The notes beneath the pieces are model-generated. The model was not told the DNA's origin, did not search any database, and saw only the letters and a program-made list of their open reading frames with translations. Position numbers and translations under genes: made by a program. From contig JBDKTA010000015.1 of the NCBI GenBank assembly GCA_039680605.1, forward strand, positions 1-64,000: 64,000 bases of DNA, read 5' to 3'. Shown piece after piece: positions 52,731-60,226 of the stretch. The stretch comes from Planctomycetaceae bacterium. GTDB taxonomy: Bacteria; Planctomycetota; Phycisphaerae; SM23-33. The stretch's first letter is position 1, and the number at the start of each line of letters is the position of its first letter.

Positions 52731-52825
52731 TCCGAACAACCCGCGGGGCAAACCCCGCCGCTAACGTTCGTTGCCCGAGTCTTTCGCGTCCATTCGCGTC
52801 ATTCGTGACGTTCGTGGACGTAATG
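52731..52825. repeat. Composite repeat in the rpsF-ssb gap (CCGAACAACCCG + GTCCATTCGCGTCA)
   Basis: Part 1 from 52731 (TCCGAACAACCCGCGGGGCA..GCTAACGT) and part 2 at 52786-52825 (GCGTCCATTCGCGTCATTCG..GTGGACGTAATG). Same order and orientation as 51748-51854; both copies end a few bases after a ribosomal-protein stop codon. Confidence 0.88.
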
Positions 52826-52832
52826 TATTTTC

Positions 52833-53261
52833 CTAGTCCCTGTAATCGCGATCGCGGTCACGATCGCGGTCGAAGTCCATGTCGTCCTCGCGCGGGCCTT
52901 CACCTTCGGCGCGTGGGGCGTCGGGCTTGTGGCCGCCTGTGGCGGGGGTCTCGGCGTTGATCTGTTCCTCGGTGAGGTCGTCGCCGGTCAGGATCAACGC
53001 GCGGAGGATCTCCTCGTTGAGCTGACAGTCGTGCTCGATCTCGGTGACCTTGGCCGGGTCGACCTTGAAATAGGTCAGGATATACAGGCCGCGCTTGCGC
53101 CCTTTGATCTCGAAGGCCAGGCGGCGGTCGTCCCAGGGCTTCATCGAGAGCACTTCGGCCTCGCTGCGGGCCAGGATGGTGTTGATCGGGGCCGAGGCGG
53201 TCTGAAAATCTTTGCCGGAGTCGACCAGGAACATTGCTTCGTACGTTTTGGTCTTGCTCAT
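52833..53261 (-). CDS. rpsF: 30S ribosomal protein bS6
   Basis: 142 residues. The ferredoxin-like fold KTYEAMFLVDSGKDFQTASAPINTILARSEAEVLSMKPWDDRRLAFEIKGRKRGLYILTYFKV is the bS6 signature. The last ~30 residues are an acidic, low-complexity tail (DDMDFDRDRDRDRDYRD), longer than usual. The ATG at 53261 overlaps the pth stop by 4 bp (ATGA), so the two are translationally coupled. Confidence 0.98.
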   Translation of the reverse strand: MSKTKTYEAMFLVDSGKDFQTASAPINTILARSEAEVLSMKPWDDRRLAFEIKGRKRGLYILTYFKVDPAKVTEIEHDCQLNEEILRALILTGDDLTEEQINAETPATGGHKPDAPRAEGEGPREDDMDFDRDRDRDRDYRD

Positions 53262-53869
53262 TCTTCTGCTTTTCCGTTGTACTTGTCCATCACGAAGGCA
53301 ATCCCGTTGAAGACCCAATCCTCAACGGCATCGGCAGCCGTCTTGACGGCGATCTCGATGATCGCCGCCTGGTCCTGCGGAACCGCTTGCAGGACGTAGT
53401 CGGCACTGTCCATATTCGCCGGCGACGGGCCGATCCCGATCCGCAGGCGAGGCAGGGCGTTAGTGCCCATCTTTTGCATCACGTCGGCCAGGCCGTTATG
53501 CCCGCCGGCCGACCCCTCCGCCCGCGCCCGAAGGCGTCCCGGCGGCAGGGCCAAGTCGTCCATCACCACCAGCACGTGATGCGGCGCCAGGTGGTAAAAA
53601 CCCGCCGCCATCGCCACGGCCGACCCCGAGCGGTTCATGTACTCCTGCGGCTCAAGCAGCGTCACGCGCCGCAGGGCATCGCTCCGCGTGGTTCGCACGT
53701 CCCAGGCGCGGGCGCCGAAGGCGTCACGGCCGGAGCCTGCATCGAACCGCCGCACCAGTTCGTCGACAACCCGGAACCCCAGGTTGTGCCGCGTGTGGCG
53801 ATATCGCGTGCCGGGGTTTCCCAGGCCCACGACCAGGCGGCGGTCGACGACATCATTTCCAATTTCCAA
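53258..53869 (-). CDS. pth: Peptidyl-tRNA hydrolase
   Basis: 203 residues. The core VVGLGNPGTRYRHTRHNLGFRVVDEL holds the catalytic His; VLVVMDDLALPPGRLRARAEGSAGGHNGL has the Asp and substrate loop. It frees tRNA from dropped peptides. The start is unclear: the first in-frame codon of the usual kind is TTG 53869, inside a repeat (TTGGAAATTGGAAATGATG). An ATG pair at 53856 and 53853 is in another frame. The expected start of Pth would be just before RRLVVGLGN, so the upstream DNA may have been replaced by the repeat. Overlaps rpsF by 4 bp. Confidence 0.95.
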   Translation of the reverse strand: MEIGNDVVDRRLVVGLGNPGTRYRHTRHNLGFRVVDELVRRFDAGSGRDAFGARAWDVRTTRSDALRRVTLLEPQEYMNRSGSAVAMAAGFYHLAPHHVLVVMDDLALPPGRLRARAEGSAGGHNGLADVMQKMGTNALPRLRIGIGPSPANMDSADYVLQAVPQDQAAIIEIAVKTAADAVEDWVFNGIAFVMDKYNGKAEE

Positions 53870-53998
53870 TTTTCAATTTCCAATTTTCAATTGGAAAAAC
53901 CGCTCAATCGCAGCTTCCAATATTCCATCATTCCAACATTCCGCATTTACGCCGCTATGCGGCAATGGGCAATTGGAAATCGGAAATTGGAAATTGCC
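53859..53998. repeat. Palindromic tract CAATTTCCAATTTTCAATTT with an inner TTCCATCATTCC tract
   Basis: Outer words CAATTTCCAATTTTCAATTT (53859-53900) return inverted as GCAATTGGAAATCGGAAATT (from about 53968). Between them lies TTCCAATATTCCATCATTCC (53921-53947), the family of 3211-3238 and 6203-6280. A nested design again; the tract reaches the pth start codon and the rplY stop codon. Confidence 0.85.
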
Positions 53999-54646
53999 TC
54001 ACTCTTTCTTCTTGCCCTCTTCCTCTTCGCCTTCCTCTTCCTTCTTGGCGCCGATGACTTCGGGTTCCGCGGCGGCGCCTTCTTCGGCGGGGGCGGTTTC
54101 TTCCTCGGTGATGATCACGACCGTGCAGACGATGGTCTCCGGATCGCTCTTGAGGATCGAGCCTTCAGGCAGCTTGAGGTCGGCCATCGTGATGACGTCG
54201 TCGACCTTCAGGGCGTTGACCTGCACCGAGAGGCTCTCGGGGATGGCCACGACGGGGCATTCGAGGTCGACTTCGGCGCTGACCTGCTGCAGCGAGCCGC
54301 CTTCGATCAGCCCGACGGGCGTGCCCTTGAGGATGATCGGGACCGTCACCTCGACGCGCTCGTCGAGGTTGACGCGCGTCAGGTCGACATGGATGACGTC
54401 CACGCCGTAGGTGTCCCACTGCACTTCCTTGATCAGGACGTTCTGAATAGTCCCGGCGACGTCCAGCTCGAGCAGGCGCTCGCCGTGCTTGACGGCCAGT
54501 TCCACCTCATGCACCGGAAGGGCGACGGTCTCGTTGGCCAGACCGTGTCCGTAGATCACGGCCGGGATCAGGGACTGTTTTCGCAGGGATCGCGAACCGT
54601 GCGTTCCGGTCCGGGTGCGGGGGTTTGCTTTGAGTTTGGCTGCCAT
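53999..54646 (-). CDS. rplY: 50S ribosomal protein bL25 (CTC family)
   Basis: 215 residues. The 5S-rRNA-binding N-domain has RTRTGTHGSRSLRKQSLIPAVIYG, then VLIKEVQWDTYGVDVIHVDLTRVNLDERVEVTVPIILKGTPVG, typical of the long CTC form with a second beta domain (~100-190). The end is a Lys/Glu-rich tail (KKEEEGEEEEGKKKE). AGGAGA lies 8 bases before the ATG at 54646. Follows prs, as in many bacteria. Confidence 0.96.
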   Translation of the reverse strand: MAAKLKANPRTRTGTHGSRSLRKQSLIPAVIYGHGLANETVALPVHEVELAVKHGERLLELDVAGTIQNVLIKEVQWDTYGVDVIHVDLTRVNLDERVEVTVPIILKGTPVGLIEGGSLQQVSAEVDLECPVVAIPESLSVQVNALKVDDVITMADLKLPEGSILKSDPETIVCTVVIITEEETAPAEEGAAAEPEVIGAKKEEEGEEEEGKKKE

Positions 54647-54665
54647 GTTCGCTTCTCCTGTTACG

Positions 54666-54718
54666 GTGGCACAGCCTTTCCAGGCTGTGAAAGTCACAGG
54701 CTGGAAAGCCTGTGCCAC
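54666..54718. repeat. GTGGCACAGCCTTTCCAGGC element, copy 2
   Basis: 24-nt arms (54666-54689 and 54695-54718) identical to copy 1 at 50100-50151; only the 4- to 5-nt centre differs (AAAGT here, GAGG there). It nearly fills the prs-rplY gap. Confidence 0.95.
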
Positions 54719-54727
54719 CAAAAATCG

Positions 54728-55699
54728 CTAGTCCGAATGCTCGTTGTGCGTCAGGAACAGACTGCTGACGGATTGATCGTTGTGAATGCGGTAGATCGCC
54801 TCGCCCATCAACTCGGCCACGCTCAGGACCGTCAGCTTGCCGATGGCGGCTCGCTTGTCGGGGCCGATGGGGATCGTGTCGGTGACGACGATCTCGTCGA
54901 AGGGGGCGTCTTTGAGGCGTTTGGCGGCAGGACCGCACAGCACGCCGTGCGTGGCGCCGACGTAGATTTTCCTGGCCCCGCTGTCGCGGCAGAGCTGGGC
55001 GGCGCTGCAGATGGTCCCGGCGGTGGAGATCATGTCGTCCATCATCAGGACGTTGCGGTCTTTGACGTCGCCGATGATGCGGCTGACGACGACCTCGCTG
55101 CCGCTGGTGCGGCGCTTGTCGATGATGGCCAGGTCGCCGCCGAGGCGGTTGGCGTACACGCGGGCGCGCTTGGCGTTGCCCGGGTCGGGGCTGACCAGCA
55201 CCAGGTCCTCAAGCTTGCGGCTGGCCCAGTAGCGGCTCAGCACCGGCTCGGCGGCCAGGTTGTCGACCGGGATGTCGAAAAAGCCCTGGATCTGCCCGGC
55301 GTGCAGGTCCATCGTCAGCACGCGGTCGGCCCCGGCCGTGGCGATCAGATTCGCCACCAGCTTGGCGGTGATGGGCGTGCGCCCTTCGTCTTTGCGGTCC
55401 TGGCGGGCGTAGCCGTAATAGGGCATGACGGCAGTGATGCGTTCAGCCGAGGCGCGCCGGGCCGAGTCGATGAAGATCAGCAACTCCATCAGCGTCTCAT
55501 TGACCGGCGAACAGGTCGGCTGGATGATGAAGATGTCGCGCCCTCGCACGTCCTCTTCCAGCTTGATCATCAGTTCGCCGTCGGGAAAGACGGAGGAGTT
55601 GACCTTTCCCAACGGGATGTTGAGATAGTCGCTGATGGCGCGGGCGAGGTCGGGGTTGCCTCGTCCGCTGAAAAGCATGAGATTAGCTGGTGCAGTCAT
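54728..55699 (-). CDS. prs: Ribose-phosphate pyrophosphokinase
   Basis: 323 residues. Class I PRPP synthetase: GRGNPDLARAISDYLNIPLGKVNSSVFPDGELM, IIQPTCSPVNETLMELLIFIDSARRASA, MPYYGYARQDRKDEGRTPITAKLVANL (ATP and ribose-5-phosphate), MDLHAGQIQGFF, and the PRPP loop VLMMDDMISTAGT. It makes PRPP for nucleotides, His and Trp. First gene of the cluster that leads to rplI. tRNA-Gln lies 17 bp upstream of the start on the same strand. Confidence 0.98.
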   Translation of the reverse strand: MTAPANLMLFSGRGNPDLARAISDYLNIPLGKVNSSVFPDGELMIKLEEDVRGRDIFIIQPTCSPVNETLMELLIFIDSARRASAERITAVMPYYGYARQDRKDEGRTPITAKLVANLIATAGADRVLTMDLHAGQIQGFFDIPVDNLAAEPVLSRYWASRKLEDLVLVSPDPGNAKRARVYANRLGGDLAIIDKRRTSGSEVVVSRIIGDVKDRNVLMMDDMISTAGTICSAAQLCRDSGARKIYVGATHGVLCGPAAKRLKDAPFDEIVVTDTIPIGPDKRAAIGKLTVLSVAELMGEAIYRIHNDQSVSSLFLTHNEHSD

Positions 55700-55716
55700 T
55701 GATGTCTCTAATGAAA

Positions 55717-55788
55717 CTACCCGGCCAGGACTCGAACCTGGAAAAACAGGACCAAAACCTGTTGTGTTGCCAATTACACCACCGGGTA
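55717..55788 (-). tRNA. tRNA-Gln (anticodon UUG)
   Basis: 72 nt on the minus strand. Acceptor TACCCGG/CCGGGTA (U1-A72 as usual for Gln), anticodon stem ACAGG/CCTGT with loop TTTTGGT (anticodon TTG), T arm with TTCGAGTCC. The discriminator base is G and no CCA is encoded. Confidence 0.95.
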
Positions 55789-56211
55789 AAAGGTTCCAGT
55801 CGCTCGTCCGGCCCAGGCGCTGCCTGGCAAAAAACCCAATCGCGGCGGGGGGTCGTCCCGAGGCCTGCGCGGACGGCCGCGAGGGGCCCGCACACTCTCC
55901 GCAATACCGCCGCGAAGACGCCCGTGAGGACGATCAGGTAAATCGCCTTGAATCAGGTCCAGAGATTCTACGTTTGAAACAATCCCCTGTCAACGGACTT
56001 TGCCGCGAAAATGTTTCCCCGTGAGGAAGAAGAAGCCCTGCCACAGCCCGGAGACCAAATTAGCCGCTGAGGTCGCAGAGGGAAGAAGTCGTTTCATCTC
56101 TTTACATCCTCAGCGTCCTCAGCGACCTCTGCGGCCTAATCTATCGGCGGCAGTAATCGCATTCTGCAATAAATTGCGGGCCACGCCCGCGCCGGGCTTG
56201 CCACGTAGAAC
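55789..56211. other. 423-bp gap between tRNA-Gln and moxR with one repeat
   Basis: No gene seen. It contains a small hairpin (CCAGGC/GCCTGG at 55813-55828), a GC-rich stretch to ~55960 and the GCCGCTGAGG repeat at 56059-56140. I could not fit a known structural RNA here. Confidence 0.5.
56059..56140. repeat. Inverted repeat, GCCGCTGAGGTCGC family, copy 2
   Basis: Left ATTAGCCGCTGAGGTCGCAG (56059-56081) and right CCTCAGCGTCCTCAGCGACC.. (56108-56140) are inverted; same family as 19014-19105. Confidence 0.85.
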
Positions 56212-57234
<1,023 letters not shown>

Positions 57235-57248
57235 TCTACGCCCATCGA

Positions 57249-58034
57249 TCAAGTTCGGTCAAGGAACCGCCGGGCGTTGGCGGTGGTCTGACGCGCGATG
57301 GCGTCGTAGCTCACGCCGCGCACCGCCGCCAGGCACCGTGCCACGTGAGCGACGTTGGCCGGTTCGTTAGTCTTCATCTTGCGCACCGGCTCGGGGGAAA
57401 GGTACGGGGCGTCGGTCTCGATCAGCAGGCGGTCGTCCGGCACGATGGCGGCTGTCTGGCGCAGGGCCTGGGACTTGGCGAACGTGACGATGCCCGAGAA
57501 GCTGATCATCGCCCCCAGGTCCAGCGCCCGGCGGGCGGCGGCGGGATCTTCGGTGAATGAATGAAAGACGATGTGGCCGCCCTCGAGCCCGGACTCGCCC
57601 ACGATGGCCAGGGTGTCGTCGAACGCTTCTCGCGTGTGAATGATTGCGCCGGCGCCGAGTTGCCGCGCCGCGTCAAGCTGCTCGGCGAAGACTCGACGCT
57701 GGATCTCGCGCGGCGAGAAGTCGTAATGGTAGTCCAGCCCGATCTCGCCCACGGCGGCGAACCTCGGCTCGGCCGCCATCGCCCGCAGGGTGTCAAGATA
57801 TCCCGGCGCGGCGGACTTGGCCGCGTGCGGGTGAATGCCGGCTATGAAAGACAGGTCGCGATGGCTACGGGCGAGGTCTCGTGCGGCGGCGGCCTCGGCC
57901 AGGTCGCCGGCGGCGACGATCACGGCGACCACGCCGGCTGAGCGTGCGGCGGCCAGCACGTCGTCGATGCGCTCAGCCAATCGCTCGTGGCAGAGGTGGC
58001 AGTGGGTGTCGATGAGTGGGGGCAGGTCGCTCAT
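57249..58034 (-). CDS. tatD: TatD family metal-dependent hydrolase
   Basis: 261 residues. The metal site DTHCHL (HxH), then GIHPHAAK, AVGEIGLDYHYDFSP (Glu), IIHTREAFDDTL (His), VFHSFTEDP (His) and LLIETDAPYLSPEP (Asp) are all intact. TatD proteins are DNA exonucleases or D-aminoacyl-tRNA-type hydrolases. Sits 14 bp upstream of moxR and 5 bp after yraN on the same strand, so it belongs to the same operon. Confidence 0.94.
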   Translation of the reverse strand: MSDLPPLIDTHCHLCHERLAERIDDVLAAARSAGVVAVIVAAGDLAEAAAARDLARSHRDLSFIAGIHPHAAKSAAPGYLDTLRAMAAEPRFAAVGEIGLDYHYDFSPREIQRRVFAEQLDAARQLGAGAIIHTREAFDDTLAIVGESGLEGGHIVFHSFTEDPAAARRALDLGAMISFSGIVTFAKSQALRQTAAIVPDDRLLIETDAPYLSPEPVRKMKTNEPANVAHVARCLAAVRGVSYDAIARQTTANARRFLDRT

Positions 58035-58039
58035 GTCCG

Positions 58040-58432
58040 TCAGAACGCTCCGGTCATGTGGTTGATCCGCGGCGGGTCCTGGTCGAGCAGCACCGTGACG
58101 ATGTCGTAGCGGATGTCCAGGTCCTGCGCAGCGTGGCGGGCGAGATAATGGGCGGCGGCGCTGCGGATGCGTTTCTTCTTGCGCCAGTGAACGGCCGCTT
58201 CGGGCTGGGAGTGCTCGGCGCTGGTGCGGGTTTTGACTTCGACGAAGGCCAGCACGTCGGCGGCGTTGTCTCGGCTGTCCAGGGCGATCAGGTCGATTTC
58301 GCCGGAGGCGCAGCGATAATTTTCGGCGAGGATTTTGAGGCCTTGCTTTTTGAGAAAGGAACGGGCGAGAGCTTCGCCGCGTGAACCCACGTCGGCGTCA
58401 TCGCGGCGCTTGCCCGTCCGGAAAGGCCACAC
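58040..58432 (-). CDS. yraN: YraN family (UPF0102) endonuclease-like protein
   Basis: 130 residues. The restriction-endonuclease-like core is LARSFLKKQGLKILAENYRCASGEIDLIA followed by VLAFVEVKTRTS, giving the Glu/Asp/Glu-Val-Lys metal site. The family is widespread and possibly acts in DNA repair or recombination. The start codon is GTG at 58432. It lies 3 bp after the rplS stop, as common in rplS operons. Confidence 0.92.
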   Translation of the reverse strand: MWPFRTGKRRDDADVGSRGEALARSFLKKQGLKILAENYRCASGEIDLIALDSRDNAADVLAFVEVKTRTSAEHSQPEAAVHWRKKKRIRSAAAHYLARHAAQDLDIRYDIVTVLLDQDPPRINHMTGAF

Positions 58433-58435
58433 GGC

Positions 58436-58849
58436 CTACTCCTGGGCGGGGCTTTCCGAGGCAGGTTCGTCGGCGGTCTGCTTGTCGCCGGCGGTTGCCT
58501 GTCGGGTGATCTGGCGAAGGCGGGTGGCCTTTCCGGTGCGATCGCGGAGGTAGTAGAGCTTGGCCCGGCGGGTGCGTCCGCCGCGGACGACCTCGACGGA
58601 GCTGACCTTGGGGCTGTGCATCGGGAAGGTTCGCTCGACGCCCTGGTTGTTGACGATGCGGCGGACGGTGAACATCTCGCCCATGCCCGAGCCCTTGCGG
58701 GCGATCACCACGCCCGTGAAGACCTGGACGCGTTCCTTGTCGCCCTCGACGATGCGCACGGAGACGTTGACCGTGTCGCCGATCTTGAACTGCGGCAACG
58801 TCGGCTTGATGTTGTGGGCTACGGCTTTGGCGATCAGTTCCTGGCTCAC
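58436..58849 (-). CDS. rplS: 50S ribosomal protein bL19
   Basis: 137 residues from the GTG at 58849, which has GGGAGAA about 7 bases upstream (an ATG at 58888 would add 13 residues and has no such site). The core PQFKIGDTVNVSVRIVEGDKERVQVFTGVVIARKGSGMGEMFTVRRIV and the end KVSSVEVVRGGRTRRAKLYYLRDRTGKATRL are the bL19 signature. It bridges the two ribosomal subunits. The C-terminal tail is acidic. Confidence 0.97.
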   Translation of the reverse strand: MSQELIAKAVAHNIKPTLPQFKIGDTVNVSVRIVEGDKERVQVFTGVVIARKGSGMGEMFTVRRIVNNQGVERTFPMHSPKVSSVEVVRGGRTRRAKLYYLRDRTGKATRLRQITRQATAGDKQTADEPASESPAQE

Positions 58850-58894
58850 GGTCGTTCTCCCGCCGGCCGACGGGGCGGCTGGCATCATTAAAGT

Positions 58895-59608
58895 CTATTC
58901 GTCCTCTTCCAGTCGGGCGGCGTACTTTGCCCACAGGTCCGGCCGGCGAATCTGCGTCCGCAGGCGGGCCTGTTCCAGCCGCCACTGGGCTATCTTCTTA
59001 TGGTCGCCGCCGACGAGCACTTCCGGAACCGTCAGGCCCCGAAAATCGCGCGGCCGCGTGTACTGCGGATACTCAAGCAATCCTTCCGAAAACGATTCCT
59101 CGTCCAGCGACGTTTCGCCGCCCAGCGCGCCGGGCAGCAACCGCACGATGGCGTCGGTCAAGGCCATCGCCGCGATCTCGCCGCCTGAGAGCACGAAGTC
59201 TCCCAGGCTGATCTCGACATCGGCCAGGTTCGTCCGGATCCGCTCGTCGAATCCTTCGTAATGCCCGGCCAGCAATATCAGCCTTGGCTCGGCGGCCAGT
59301 TCCTGCACGACCGCCTGCGTCAGCGGGCGGCCTTGCGGCGTCAGCAGCACGACCTTGCCCGGCGGCTCGGCCTGGGGGCGGACGTGCTCGACAGCCGCAA
59401 ACACCGGCTGGCACATCATCACCATTCCCGCACCGCCGCCGAAGGGCGCGTCGTCGACGCTGCCGTATGCATCTACCGCGAAATCGCGGATGTTGGTTAA
59501 GTGGAGTTCGACCAGCCCGCGCTGGACGGCCCGGCCGACGATGCTCGTCTTGCGGAAGTCACCGAACATCTCGACGAACAGCGTGAGGATGTCGATGCGC
59601 AAGGCCAT
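58895..59608 (-). CDS. trmD: tRNA (guanine-N1)-methyltransferase TrmD
   Basis: 237 residues. The trefoil-knot SAM site is clear: [68 protein letters not shown], then [28 protein letters not shown]. It methylates G37 of tRNAs and prevents frameshifts. ATG 59608 reads [11 protein letters not shown]. It follows rpsP by 29 bp with no rimM between them. Confidence 0.97.
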   Translation of the reverse strand: MALRIDILTLFVEMFGDFRKTSIVGRAVQRGLVELHLTNIRDFAVDAYGSVDDAPFGGGAGMVMMCQPVFAAVEHVRPQAEPPGKVVLLTPQGRPLTQAVVQELAAEPRLILLAGHYEGFDERIRTNLADVEISLGDFVLSGGEIAAMALTDAIVRLLPGALGGETSLDEESFSEGLLEYPQYTRPRDFRGLTVPEVLVGGDHKKIAQWRLEQARLRTQIRRPDLWAKYAARLEEDE

Positions 59609-59637
59609 CGCAGACCCGTTTCGCCAGCGTGGCGGCG

Positions 59638-59895
59638 TTACTTCGAGACGGCGATGCCGCTCTTTTTGAGCAGGTCCCGCACCGTCTCGGAGGGCTGGGC
59701 GCCGACCGCCAGCCAGTGCTCGATCCGCTCGCGCTTGAGCGAGATCTGGGCCTGGGGGTCCGTTGCCCGGGGATCGTACCAGCCGAGTTCTTCGATCACG
59801 CGACCATCGCGCGGGGTGCGCGAATCGATCGCATTGAGCCGAAAGAAGCTGCGATTCCGCCTGCCAAACCGTTTCATTCTTAACCTGACAGCCAC
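59638..59895 (-). CDS. rpsP: 30S ribosomal protein bS16
   Basis: 85 residues from GTG 59895 ([41 protein letters not shown]). The N-terminus matches the usual MVKIRLKRFGRK..RPFYRIV text of bS16. GGAG lies 6 bases before the GTG, which decides the start; a later in-frame ATG (MKRFGRR) would remove a needed strand. First gene of the operon, with a good promoter 80-105 bp upstream. Confidence 0.95.
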   Translation of the reverse strand: MAVRLRMKRFGRRNRSFFRLNAIDSRTPRDGRVIEELGWYDPRATDPQAQISLKRERIEHWLAVGAQPSETVRDLLKKSGIAVSK

Positions 59896-59972
59896 GACGT
59901 TCTCCGCATCGGCCCGCCCCGCAAAGGGCCCGGCCTGGGACTGACAATTCTCGCAAAGCGTGCGAACCACGC

Positions 59973-60000
59973 ATTCTAGCAATCGCCGCCAACCTTGCAA
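59973..60000 (-). promoter_or_regulatory. Sigma-70-type promoter for the rpsP operon
   Basis: On the minus strand: -35 TTGCAA (60000-59995), a 16-base spacer and -10 TAGAAT (59978-59973). Expected start of transcription is near 59966, leaving a ~70-nt leader before rpsP. Confidence 0.7.
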
Positions 60001-60013
60001 GAGGATTTCTGGA

Positions 60014-60072
60014 AAAGACGGGGACGGGGATGGGGAGTGCGGGATTACCGGATTGGGAAAAGGATCAAGAGG
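60014..60072. repeat. Composite repeat shared (inverted) with 40978-41057
   Basis: GGACGGGGATGGGGAGTGCG, then GGATTACCGGATTGGGAAAA and GGATCAAGAGGATG. The flanking words match the reverse complement of 40978-41057, but here the 22-bp palindrome is absent. Confidence 0.75.
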
Positions 60073-60098
60073 ATGAGATGATTGAAGAATGAAATTGT

Positions 60099-60145
60099 CG
60101 GGTGGCATGGCGACACGCGTTTTTGTTTCTCGCGGGTCGCCATGG
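60099..60145. repeat. Half copy of the GGGTGGCATGGCGACACGCG hairpin element
   Basis: CGGGTGGCATGGCGACACGC (from 60099) and CGCGGGTCGCCATGG (60131-60145), separated by TTTTTGTTTCT. These are the two left arms of the element at 4931-5023; here they pair with each other with one mismatch. Confidence 0.85.
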
Positions 60146-60226
60146 GATTGAGAAAGCACTAAACGCATTGCCTGCCGCTCGGTACAATGAGCATCGCCTC
60201 GACGGTGGTCTTCCAAGGAGAACGCG

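Noticed and set aside
53234-55702. 822-codon plus-strand open frame opposite pth, rplY and prs
   Set aside because: It crosses three well-identified genes and repeat DNA; its composition is that of a complementary-strand shadow.
55789-56058. Structural RNA (6S, SRP or RNase P type) upstream of tRNA-Gln
   Set aside because: Only one short hairpin is seen; no conserved loops or cores of these RNAs were found.
60148-60188. Full promoter for the HEAT gene (TTGAGA with TACAAT)
   Set aside because: The -10 is good, but the candidate -35 is 29 bases away; spacing is too long.
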